From the NCBI GenBank assembly GCA_025964575.1, contig JAOPYO010000351.1, positions 1 through 33,069 of the forward strand: DNA of 33,069 nucleotides, in the 5' to 3' direction. Positions 14,073-21,405 of the stretch are shown piece after piece. The notes below the pieces were generated by a model that was not told where the DNA came from, made no database searches, and worked only from the letters and a program-made list of their open reading frames with translations. Both the position numbers and the translations under genes were made by a program. Source of the DNA: Actinomycetes bacterium (GTDB lineage: Bacteria > Actinomycetota > Actinomycetes > Streptosporangiales > Streptosporangiaceae). The stretch's first letter is position 1. Each line of letters opens with the position of its first letter.

Positions 14073-14771
14073 ATGAGTGTGGCGCTGCGCGGAGTGAGCC
14101 GCCGGTACCCGGGGCTGACCGCCCTCGACGGGATCGACCTGGACATCGAGGACGGGATCGCGGTGGCGATGATGGGCCCGTCCGGGGCGGGGAAATCCAC
14201 TGTCCTGCATCTCGTCGGTGGCATGGACTTGCCCGACGAGGGCGTCATCGAGATCGACGGGGTGGCGCTGGAGCGCCGCAGACTGGATGCTCACCGCCGC
14301 CGGATCGGGTTCGTGTTCCAGCGCTTCCACCTGCTGCCCGCCCTCACCGTGCTGGACAACGTGCTCGTCCCGGTCCTGCCGCGCCGGGTGGACTTCGACC
14401 GCAAGGCCCGCGCCCGGGAACTCCTCGAAGCGGTCGGCCTCGCCGAACGGGCCCCGGCGCTGCCCTCGGAGCTGTCGGGAGGCCAGCAGCAGCGGGTCGC
14501 GATCGCCCGCGCCCTGATCAACCGGCCCGCCCTGCTGCTCGCCGACGAACCGACGGGGAACCTCGACAGCGTCACGGGCCGGGAGATCATCGACCTGCTG
14601 CTGAACCTGCGCGAGCAGTACGGAATGACGATGCTGGTCGCCACTCACGACGCCGAGGTCGCCACTAGTTGTGACCGGATCGTCCGACTCCAGGACGGGA
14701 AGATCATCGGGGACGACACCGTCGACCCCGCCACGGACGTCCTGCACCGGCTCGGTGGGCTCCGCCCGTGA
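14073..14771 (+). CDS. ABC transporter ATP-binding protein (LolD/MacB type)
   Basis: This 232-residue ATPase has Walker [10 protein letters not shown] (35-43), the Q-loop in [18 protein letters not shown], the signature LSGGQQQR (134-141), Walker B LLLADEP (154-160) and the switch His in VATHDAEV (H192). The Q-loop and signature sequences place it with LolD, MacB and FtsE ATPases, which power FtsX-type permeases by mechanotransmission rather than substrate passage through the membrane. It overlaps the permease gene by four bases (GTGA, 14768-14771). Its promoter space contains the PadR palindromes, so it is probably derepressed by the PadR ligand. Confidence 0.95.
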   Translation: MSVALRGVSRRYPGLTALDGIDLDIEDGIAVAMMGPSGAGKSTVLHLVGGMDLPDEGVIEIDGVALERRRLDAHRRRIGFVFQRFHLLPALTVLDNVLVPVLPRRVDFDRKARARELLEAVGLAERAPALPSELSGGQQQRVAIARALINRPALLLADEPTGNLDSVTGREIIDLLLNLREQYGMTMLVATHDAEVATSCDRIVRLQDGKIIGDDTVDPATDVLHRLGGLRP

Positions 14772-17584
14772 TCGCCATGATCTGGTCCCAGCTGCGGCGC
14801 AGGCGCGGCCGGGCACTCGCCCTCGCCACCGGAATCCTGGTCGCCGCCACCAGTTTCACCCTGCTCACCTCGGTCGTGACCACCAGCCGCGCCGAAACGG
14901 TCGGCACCGTGAACGCCAACGCGCGCTCCGCCTACGACATCCTGATCCGCCCACCCGGCACCACCACGGTTCTGGAGCAGCAGAAGGGCCTGGTCGAGGC
15001 CAACTTCCTGTCCGGGATCTTCGGCGGCATCACCCTCGAGCAGTACGACAAGATCAAGAATCTGCAGCAGGTCGACGTGGCCGCCCCGATCGCCAACATC
15101 GGTTATGTCCCGTTGCAGAGCAGTCTCAAGGTCGACGTGTCGGCCTTCCTGGACAGCAAGGCTCCGGCCCAGTTGCTGCGGCTCAAGCCCACCCTCTCCG
15201 CGGGGCTGTCCAGCTATCCGGTCACCGACCAGTACGTCTATCTGACCAGAACCAACCCCATCAAGCTCGTCGACCCCGGCGTTCACAGCCTCTACTTCGA
15301 CCTCGAGCAGGAGACCGCCCCCAGGGGGAAGTACTGGGTCTGCTGGTACTACAACAACGACCCGGCGGGGCTGCTGACCGGCGATGGCGGCAGCCCGCTG
15401 AACAGCCGGCCCACAGCGGATCGGACCGGCAACCCCAGGACCCCTTACACGGCCGCGACCCGATCGCGCCTGAACTGCCAGGCGGGCAAGGACCAGGCGT
15501 ACGCCCAGATCCCGATGATCTATCCAGTGCTGTTGTCCGCGATCGACCCCGCCCAGGAGGACAGGCTCGTCGGCCTGCGCAAAGCGATCACCTCGGGCCG
15601 GATGCTCACCCAGGCCGACAAGCCTTACTGGCACGAGGACACCCTTGCCGTCGACGGCGTCGAGCAGCGTGACCTGCGCCTTCCGGTGCTGCTCGGCAAC
15701 CAGGCGATGAGTTCCGGCCGGTTGACCGCGACGGTGGAGCGGCTGGACAGCGGGGATCCGGGCAAGCTGCCCGCCCGGCTCGGCAGCCCGGGCGCGCGGG
15801 CCTTCGTCGACGGCCTGCACGGCACGAAGGCCGGCCAGATCACCGCCGATCTCAAGACCGGATATGACACGACCGACCTGCCGGGGGCCCAATGGTCGGC
15901 CGGAGCGTACATGACGGTGGGCCCGGTCCGCTACCGGCCTGCCGACGGCGGGCTCACCGCTGTGGTCCAGACGCCGCAGGACCCCCGCATGTGGCGGGAC
16001 GGGCGCGACGGGAACTGGCTGCCCGCGCCCGAGGAGAACACCGGAACTCAGTTCCGTATGGTGACCGGCTGGGTCTCCACCGATTGCGTCCTCGAGAACA
16101 GCTGTGATCGAACGGACGAGGATGGTCGCCGAGAGACACCGCTGTTCAAGTTCGTCGGCCGCTATGACAGCTCCAAGGTGCGCAGCTTCTCGGCGCTGTC
16201 GAGCGTGCCGATGGAGACCTACCAGTCCCCGCAGGTCACCGGGGCGGACGCGCGCACCCGGGCCGCCCTGCACGACCGGCCGCTGCTGCCCGACCGCAAC
16301 CTCGGCGGCTACATCAGCCAGCCGCCCACCATGCTCACCACCCTGTCGTCGGTCGCCGCCATGACGATGAGCCGGCACAGTCCCGGCACGCAGGACACAG
16401 CGCCGATCAGCGCGATCCGGGTCCGGGTGGCCGGTGTCACCGGCGTCGATCCGGTCTCCCGGGCCCGCGTCAACGCTGCCGTCGACGCGATCCACCTGGC
16501 CTTCCCCACACTGGACGTGGACGTCACCGTCGGCAGTTCCCCGGCCCCGCAGACCATCGTCCTGCCCGCGAACATGAAGATCACCGAAGGCTGGACCGCA
16601 AAGGGCGTGGCTCTGCGCATCCTGCGCGCCGTCGACACCAAGAGCGCGATCCTGTTCGTCCTGGTCCTGGTGGTCTGCGGCCTGTTCCTCAGCCAGGCCG
16701 CCCTCGCCTCGGTCCGGTCCCGGCGGACCGAGATCGGGACGCTGCGCTGCCTCGGCTGGAGCACCCGGGAGATCTTCATTGTGATCCTTGGGGAGCTGTT
16801 CACCGTCGGAGTGATCGCGGGTGCGCTGGGCAGCCTCCTGGCGTACGGCCTTGGAACCGTCCTCGACTTGCACACCACGACGGTCCACGCGGCACTGGTG
16901 TTCCCCGTCGCTGTGCTGCTGGCCCTGGTGGCCGGGTCGGTGCCCGCCTGGCGGGCCACCCGGCTCGAACCGCTGGACGCCATCCGCCCGCCGGTGACCC
17001 CCTCCGGACGGGCCCGCCCCGTCCATTCGGTCGCCGGGATGGCCCTGCGGAACCTGACCCGGGTACGAGGACGTACGATCCTCGGCGCGGCCGGGCTCGC
17101 CCTCGGCGTCGCCGCGTTCACGATCCTGCTCGCGGTCACGCTCGCCTTCCAGGGCGAGGTCACCGGCTCGCTGCTGGGCAACGCGATCGTCGCCCAGGCC
17201 AGGGCCGCCGACTACCTGAGCGTCGCCCTGTCCCTCCTGCTCGGCGCGGCCGGAGCCGTCGACGTGCTCGTCCTGTCGCAGCGGGAGCGGGCCGGTGACC
17301 TCGCCGTCCTGCGCGCCACCGGCTGGACGTCCCGCAACCTCGCCCGCCTCACCCTGTACGAGGGCGTCGGCCTGGCCCTTCTCGGCGGCCTCACTGGCTC
17401 GGTCCTCGGCCTCGTCGTGGTCACCGCGCTCAGCTCCGACCTCCTCGGCGGCCACCTCCTGATGCTCGCCGCAGCCGGCCTCCTCGGCACCCTCGCGGCC
17501 CTCCTGCTGATCACCACCACCCTCTTCATCCCGATCCGGGCCCTGAACCGCATCGCCCCGGCCCACCTGCTCGCAGCCGAATAA
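14768..17584 (+). CDS. Large FtsX-like ABC permease
   Basis: This 938-residue membrane protein has one N-terminal transmembrane helix (about 15-35), an extracytoplasmic domain of some 550 residues with CNWY-rich segments, then two FtsX cores. The first core (about 625-745) contains RSRRTEIGTLRCLGWSTREI and the second (about 755-935) contains SQRERAGDLAVLRATGWTSR. Each conserved loop, with its ELAxLRxxG-like motif, contacts the ATPase. The arrangement matches duplicated FtsX permeases that move lipids, peptides or antibiotics. It starts at the GTG overlapping the ATPase stop; an ATG at 14777 is an alternative. The minus strand under it also lacks stops for a long way, an effect of GC-rich codon use. 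Confidence 0.93.
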   Translation: MIAMIWSQLRRRRGRALALATGILVAATSFTLLTSVVTTSRAETVGTVNANARSAYDILIRPPGTTTVLEQQKGLVEANFLSGIFGGITLEQYDKIKNLQQVDVAAPIANIGYVPLQSSLKVDVSAFLDSKAPAQLLRLKPTLSAGLSSYPVTDQYVYLTRTNPIKLVDPGVHSLYFDLEQETAPRGKYWVCWYYNNDPAGLLTGDGGSPLNSRPTADRTGNPRTPYTAATRSRLNCQAGKDQAYAQIPMIYPVLLSAIDPAQEDRLVGLRKAITSGRMLTQADKPYWHEDTLAVDGVEQRDLRLPVLLGNQAMSSGRLTATVERLDSGDPGKLPARLGSPGARAFVDGLHGTKAGQITADLKTGYDTTDLPGAQWSAGAYMTVGPVRYRPADGGLTAVVQTPQDPRMWRDGRDGNWLPAPEENTGTQFRMVTGWVSTDCVLENSCDRTDEDGRRETPLFKFVGRYDSSKVRSFSALSSVPMETYQSPQVTGADARTRAALHDRPLLPDRNLGGYISQPPTMLTTLSSVAAMTMSRHSPGTQDTAPISAIRVRVAGVTGVDPVSRARVNAAVDAIHLAFPTLDVDVTVGSSPAPQTIVLPANMKITEGWTAKGVALRILRAVDTKSAILFVLVLVVCGLFLSQAALASVRSRRTEIGTLRCLGWSTREIFIVILGELFTVGVIAGALGSLLAYGLGTVLDLHTTTVHAALVFPVAVLLALVAGSVPAWRATRLEPLDAIRPPVTPSGRARPVHSVAGMALRNLTRVRGRTILGAAGLALGVAAFTILLAVTLAFQGEVTGSLLGNAIVAQARAADYLSVALSLLLGAAGAVDVLVLSQRERAGDLAVLRATGWTSRNLARLTLYEGVGLALLGGLTGSVLGLVVVTALSSDLLGGHLLMLAAAGLLGTLAALLLITTTLFIPIRALNRIAPAHLLAAE

Positions 17585-17586
17585 GA

Positions 17587-17642
17587 GTCCTGGCCGAGAT
17601 TTCGGGCCCCACAGGGCCAGGACCGTGCGCAGCGGTCCTGGC
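17587..17642. terminator. Alternating hairpins between the convergent ABC permease and secreted-protein genes
   Basis: GTCCTGGCC (17587-17595) can pair with GGCCAGGAC (17615-17623). The latter is also part of GCCAGGACCG (17616-17625), which pairs perfectly with CGGTCCTGGC (17633-17642). The two hairpins are mutually exclusive and form on either strand, so this is a likely bidirectional terminator. Confidence 0.65.
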
Positions 17643-17663
17643 TCCGGGGGGTGGCTGCCGGCG

Positions 17664-18038
17664 TTACTCCGCGCCGGTGGCCTCGTGCTGCACGTTACCG
17701 GCGGGGTCGGCGTGGCCGCCTGGTCCGTCCGAGCTGCCCGACTTCTCCGTGCCGGCCTTCTCCGTGCCGGCCTTCTCAGTGCCGGCCTTCTCCGCGCCGG
17801 CCTTCTCAGTGCCCGTCTTCTCCGCGCCGGCCTTCTCGCCGGGGGTGTCGGGGCTGGTCTGGTCGCCCTGCTGCAGGGTGTCGTGGTCCGGGCTGGTCGG
17901 CTCGGGCTGCGCGGTGCTGGAAGTGGCGGGCGCCGGCGTCCGGGTGGGCGTCGAGGCGAGTGCGGTCCCAGCCGCCGCAGTGCCGCCCAACGCGACAACC
18001 GCCAGCGCGATGCCGGCGATCTTGGGTGTGAGCTTCAT
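17664..18038 (-). CDS. Small secreted hydrophilic protein with KAGTE pentapeptide repeats
   Basis: This 124-residue protein has a signal peptide (about 1-29, cut near ALAS), a Thr/Pro/Ala-rich stretch, then about seven EKAGT/EKAGA pentapeptides (residues 68-102) and a short acidic tail. It is very hydrophilic and probably unfolded; no enzymatic domain is visible. The ATG overlaps the stop of the membrane-protein gene upstream (ATGA, 18035-18038), so the pair is coupled. Small secreted hydrophilic proteins of this kind often sit beside OmpR-type two-component systems in actinomycetes; here that system lies directly upstream, with its putative binding repeats at 18457-18473. The function is unknown. 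Confidence 0.82.
   Translation of the reverse strand: MKLTPKIAGIALAVVALGGTAAAGTALASTPTRTPAPATSSTAQPEPTSPDHDTLQQGDQTSPDTPGEKAGAEKTGTEKAGAEKAGTEKAGTEKAGTEKSGSSDGPGGHADPAGNVQHEATGAE
17742..17838. repeat. 15-bp tandem repeats encoding the KAGTE pentapeptides
   Basis: About six and a half imperfect copies of a 15-bp unit (CTTCTCCGTGCCGGC on the plus strand) lie head to tail. Copy differences alternate T and A in the encoded pentapeptide. Copy number is likely to vary between strains by slippage. Confidence 0.85.
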
Positions 18039-18388
18039 CGGAGCTTCCTTTCAGATGGTTTGTCCTTTGACACCCCTGAGTTTGTCCGGCGACTGGTGAG
18101 ACGACCGTGTACAGCAGATGTGAAGAACCACATCCATGGCCTGGGTTGGTAGGGCCTGCCGCCATCGCCGCGGGGCAGGCGCGCGAACCAGAACCGCCGC
18201 AGGAGCGAAAACAGCGTCGTTGCGGCGATGAAGCCCGCGAGCGCGATGAGCCGTCCGCCCACGGTTGTATCTCGATCGAGGGGGCCGGTGAGGATGGCCA
18301 CGGCGACCGCGCCGATGGCCAGCCCATATCCGGCGGCGGGCCCCGCCCAGATCGCTAGGCGAAATTTGGCCAAGGAAGTGTTCACCAT
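18035..18388 (-). CDS. Small membrane protein coupled to the secreted hydrophilic protein
   Basis: This 117-residue protein has two hydrophobic segments (about 13-34 and 46-63) and a long basic cytoplasmic or cell-wall-facing tail with RFWFARLPRG and PRPWMWFF. I do not recognise a family. The ATG at 18388 follows GGAGGG with a 4-nt spacer. It overlaps the next gene by four bases. It lies 49 bp downstream of the histidine kinase stop, and ATGTGA direct repeats 69-85 bp before its start suggest control by that two-component system. The C-terminal dozen residues are lysine/arginine-rich and overlap the ribosome site of the next gene, so they may be under little protein-level constraint. Confidence 0.65.
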   Translation of the reverse strand: MVNTSLAKFRLAIWAGPAAGYGLAIGAVAVAILTGPLDRDTTVGGRLIALAGFIAATTLFSLLRRFWFARLPRGDGGRPYQPRPWMWFFTSAVHGRLTSRRTNSGVSKDKPSERKLR

Positions 18389-18437
18389 GTCGCCCTCCAG
18401 AGCTCGGGGTCGGCGTGGGTAATGCCGCCCAGCGCCT

Positions 18438-19910
18438 TCAGCGTGCTCTGCGGGTGATGTGAAGACGATGTGAGCCCGCCCATCCGCGTCGGGAAGGCTT
18501 AGACGGGGGTGCCGGCGGCGCTATGAGAGGGACCTCGATCCGCACGCGGGCGCCGCCACCGGGATCGTTGCCGGCCCAGGTGTGTCCGCCGTGAGCTCCG
18601 GCGATGGAGGCCACGATGGCCAGGCCCAGGCCGGTTCCCCCGCCCGCGCGGGCGCGTCCAGGGTCGGCGCGGGCGAATCGCTCGAAGGCGTGCGGGAGGA
18701 AGCCGGGTGGGAAGCCGGGCCCGTAATCGCGGACCTCGATGACCGCGCTGGGCCGCTGTGCGGCGGCGTGCACGGTCACCTCGATGCTGGTGTCCGCAGG
18801 GGCGTGGCGGATCGCATTGCTGAGCAGGTTGTCGACGGCTTGGCGGATCCGGTCGGGGTCGGCGATGACCGACAGCCGCCGGTCGGCGTTGAGGGCGATG
18901 GTGACAGCCCGGGCGCCGGCGGCGGGCGCGGCGGCACGCACCGCGTCCTGTGCCACCTCGGCCAGGACTATCTGGTGGGGCCGCAGGAAGTCGGCGCCCT
19001 CGTCGGCTCTTGCCAACAGCAGCAGGTCCTCAGCGAGCCGGATCAGCCGGTCGGTGTCACCGGCCGCGGCCGTGACCGCAGCGGCCAGCGCCTGGCGGGA
19101 CCGGCCCGGCCGGGCGGCCAGCTCCAGCTCGGCCTTGAGCGTCGTCAGAGGGGTCCGTAGCTCGTGGCCGGCGTCGGCGACGAACCCACGCTGGCGCGCC
19201 AGCGCCCGCTGCAGCCTGTCCAGCAGCGCGTTCATCGCCGCCGCGAGAGCGGCGATCTCGTCCCGGCTGCGCGGCACGTTCAGGCGGGAGCCGGTGTCGT
19301 GCTCGGTGATGTCGGTCAGCCGGCGGCGCATCCGTCCCACCGGGAGCAGTGCCGCTCTGGCCAGCAGCCACGCCCCCACACCCGCCAGGGCGACCGCCGG
19401 TGGACCTGCCACCAAGATGACCGTGCGCGCCCGCTGCTGCGCGTTCTCGGTGATGCCGGTGCTGGCTCCCACTACTGCGATCACCCGGCGGCCCGCGCTG
19501 CTCGCGGGAACAGCCCGCAACCGTACCCGCTCTCCCTCGATCACCGTGGTGAACGTCACCGGGGCACTGCTCGCCCGCGATAGCTGACCGGCCGCCAGCA
19601 GGGACCGGGAACCGGCCGCCTCCGAGGACTGCAGTACGGCCCCATCGGCGGCCAGGACCTGGCGCACTTCGTCTGTTCCGGTGAATTGGCCCTCATGGTT
19701 ACCCTGCTGGGCGGCGGACTGACCCGGCGGCGCCGCCGGCTGGGCGGCGGCCAGCCGTACCGTCACAGCCTCCGCCCGCGCGCGCAGCGTGTCGTCCAGC
19801 GCGGCGTTCAATGACGAGTTCAGCTGGCTCAGGAACGCCATCCCCGCCACCGAGATCACCGCAGAGGTGCCTAGGGCGAACAGCAGCGCGAGCCGCAGCC
19901 GCAACGGCAT
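18438..19910 (-). CDS. Sensor histidine kinase (OmpR-type partner)
   Basis: This 490-residue kinase has transmembrane helices at about 7-27 and 164-187 flanking an extracytoplasmic sensor of about 135 residues. A HAMP linker (about 188-240) is followed by the dimerisation helix with the phosphoacceptor H249 (DAGHELRTPLTTLKAEL). The ATPase domain has N-box DNLLSNAIRHAP (360-371), G1 DYGPGFPPG and G2 GGGTGLGLAIV. It autophosphorylates on His and passes the phosphate to the response regulator encoded 6 bp upstream. The sensor region is alanine- and serine-rich with no recognisable ligand-binding fold, so the signal is unknown. The downstream membrane and secreted proteins are likely targets or signal components. 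Confidence 0.95.
   Translation of the reverse strand: MPLRLRLALLFALGTSAVISVAGMAFLSQLNSSLNAALDDTLRARAEAVTVRLAAAQPAAPPGQSAAQQGNHEGQFTGTDEVRQVLAADGAVLQSSEAAGSRSLLAAGQLSRASSAPVTFTTVIEGERVRLRAVPASSAGRRVIAVVGASTGITENAQQRARTVILVAGPPAVALAGVGAWLLARAALLPVGRMRRRLTDITEHDTGSRLNVPRSRDEIAALAAAMNALLDRLQRALARQRGFVADAGHELRTPLTTLKAELELAARPGRSRQALAAAVTAAAGDTDRLIRLAEDLLLLARADEGADFLRPHQIVLAEVAQDAVRAAAPAAGARAVTIALNADRRLSVIADPDRIRQAVDNLLSNAIRHAPADTSIEVTVHAAAQRPSAVIEVRDYGPGFPPGFLPHAFERFARADPGRARAGGGTGLGLAIVASIAGAHGGHTWAGNDPGGGARVRIEVPLIAPPAPPSKPSRRGWAGSHRLHITRRAR
18457..18473 (-). promoter_or_regulatory. Two ATGTGA direct repeats spaced 11 bp, putative response-regulator box
   Basis: ATGTGA occurs at 18457-18462 and 18468-18473, an exact 11-bp period as in OmpR/PhoB boxes, within the last codons of the kinase gene and 69 bp before the membrane-protein start. 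The same hexamer at the same period occurs three times before the response regulator gene. Confidence 0.55.
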
Positions 19911-19916
19911 CGCCGC

Positions 19917-20606
19917 TCACCCGCCACTACGGGGATCGGGGACAGCCAGCCGGTATCCGGCGCCGCGGACCGTCTCCAGCTGCTCTACCCCGAACGGCCG
20001 GTCGATCTTACGGCGCAGATACCCCACGTACTGGTCGACGATGTTGGACGTGCCGTCATAGGCGTAGTCCCACACGTGCTCCAGAATCCGGGTACGCGTC
20101 AGTACCTCCCCCGGGTGACGCAGGAACAGCTCCAGCAACATGAACTCCTTCGGCGACAGCTCCAATTCCACCTCCTCCCGCCACGCCCGCCGGCTGGCCG
20201 GGTCCAGCCGCAGGTCACCTGCCTGTAGCACGGTCGGCCGCTCCCGTGCCCCCCGCCGGATCAACGCGCGCAACCGCGCCGACAACTCGGCGAAGCTGAA
20301 CGGCTTGGTCAGATAGTCATCCGCCCCCGCGTCGAGTCCCCGCACCCGGTCGGCGACCGCGTCCCTGGCCGTCAGCATCAGCACCGGAGCCCAGCAGTCT
20401 CCGGCGCGAAGACGCCGGCACACCTCGAATCCGTCTAAACCAGGCAGCAGTACGTCCAGCACCACCGCGTCGTAGCCGAATTCGCCGGCCTGCCACACCG
20501 CCCCCGGGCCGTCGACGGCCACATCGACCGCATACCCCTCCTCCGCCAACCCCCGCCGCAGCAACGCGGCGGTGCGTACTTCGTCCTCAACCACCAGCAC
20601 CCGCAT
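19917..20606 (-). CDS. OmpR/PhoB-family response regulator
   Basis: This 229-residue regulator begins MRVLVVEDEVRTAALL. The receiver domain has the acidic pair E7/D8, the phosphorylated D51 (VVLDVLLPGLDGFEV), T79 and K101 (LTKPFSFAEL). The C-terminal winged helix (about 128-225) has SPKEFMLLELFLRHPGEVLT and NIVDQYVGYLRRKID. The ATG at 20606 fits the family start; the open frame upstream of it has no family similarity. The kinase gene follows after 6 bp. Three ATGTGA repeats at exact 11-bp spacing (20631-20658) lie 25-52 bp upstream, the position expected for autoregulation. Confidence 0.96.
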   Translation of the reverse strand: MRVLVVEDEVRTAALLRRGLAEEGYAVDVAVDGPGAVWQAGEFGYDAVVLDVLLPGLDGFEVCRRLRAGDCWAPVLMLTARDAVADRVRGLDAGADDYLTKPFSFAELSARLRALIRRGARERPTVLQAGDLRLDPASRRAWREEVELELSPKEFMLLELFLRHPGEVLTRTRILEHVWDYAYDGTSNIVDQYVGYLRRKIDRPFGVEQLETVRGAGYRLAVPDPRSGG

Positions 20607-20630
20607 GCGACCCACGCTAGACCTCACCAC

Positions 20631-20658
20631 ATGTGAATCACATGTGAGCCAGATGTGA
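20631..20658 (-). promoter_or_regulatory. Three ATGTGA direct repeats at 11-bp spacing before the response regulator
   Basis: ATGTGA occurs at 20631-20636, 20642-20647 and 20653-20658. The 11-bp period is the signature of tandem OmpR/PhoB-family binding. The last copy overlaps the truncated end of the Hsp20 remnant. Confidence 0.7.
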
Positions 20659-20930
20659 CCGGCAGCGGACGGCCGGGACCAGGGGTGCTGTCGGTGAGCG
20701 CCAAGCGGGAAGAGCAGTACAGCGAGGACGACCGGGTCTTCGTCCGGGAACGGGTGATGGGCACCTTCACCCGCCGGGTCTACCTGTCGGAGCACCTGGA
20801 CGCTGAAGCGATCGAGGCCGTCTACAACAACGGAGTCCTGGCGGTACGGATCCCGGTGCTGGAGAGGGCCAAGCGCCGCAAGGTCGAGATCCAGAAGACC
20901 GCCGACACCCACAAGGCGATCAAGAGCTGA
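20655..20930 (+). pseudogene. N-terminally truncated Hsp20/alpha-crystallin small heat-shock protein
   Basis: The frame reads VLSVSAKREEQYSE, then FVRERVMGTFTRRVYLSEHL, IEAVYNNGVLAVRIPV and the C-terminal AKRRKVEI. This is the second half of the alpha-crystallin domain with its IxV-like tail. The first 50-60 residues of a normal member of about 145 are missing, and the apparent GTG start lies inside the response-regulator repeats. The frame is intact to its TGA, so a shortened product is possible, but the chaperone domain lacks its first strands. It is a deletion product. Confidence 0.75.
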
Positions 20931-21254
20931 AGCCGGGTTCGCAACTGGACGATCGATCACCCCGAAAACGACCGGAAGGACCTGTTCGCCGACACTGATA
21001 CCGGGGCGGTACGGCCGTACTACAACGCGATGCTGACGGAATCGATGCTGCCCAACACCCGGTATCAGGCCAGCTCCGATCAGCTCAGCTCGAAGGGGCT
21101 CGGGGTGTACGGCCTGGCGGGCGCTGACCCGAAAAAGGTCGCGTTCATGACGTGGAATTATCAGTGGACGAACCGGGCCGCCTACAACTCGAAGGTCGTG
21201 CTGTCGCACTTCCCGAGCGCATTCCGTAAGTCCAACGTCCTGGTCACCGATACA
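20931..21254 (+). pseudogene. C-terminal remnant of a secreted glycoside hydrolase
   Basis: Immediately after the Hsp20 stop and in the same frame the sequence reads PYYNAMLTESMLPNTRYQAS, then LGVYGLAGADPKKVAFMTWN, WTNRAAYNSKVVLSHFPSAF. This resembles the C-terminal part of xylosidase-like (GH39-like) hydrolases of actinomycetes. The catalytic barrel is absent. After about 21254 similarity ends and the frame runs on to 21350 without meaning. The family assignment is from recall and moderate. Confidence 0.5.
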
Positions 21255-21405
21255 AGACGGCAGCCTCAGGCGACCACACCAAGACCACAAAAGTTCGAGG
21301 CCGATGGCCTTTGGATGAACATGGCGAGGTGCACAACTTTTCGCGCTTAAGGTAGTGGACGCTCGATTCAGCACGTTTTGCTGGTGCCTGACACAGTATG
21401 TGGTC

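Noticed and set aside
13109..14248. Minus-strand frame overlapping PadR and the ABC start
   Set aside because: It contradicts the PadR frame, which has family signatures and a good ribosome site.
17742..17838. Possible CRISPR-like array
   Set aside because: The 15-bp units are contiguous with no spacers and encode in-frame pentapeptides of a secreted protein.
14645..17998. Very long minus-strand open frame opposite the FtsX permease
   Set aside because: It is antisense to a convincing permease, has a proline/arginine/glycine-rich composition with no family signature, and is explained by GC-rich third codon positions.
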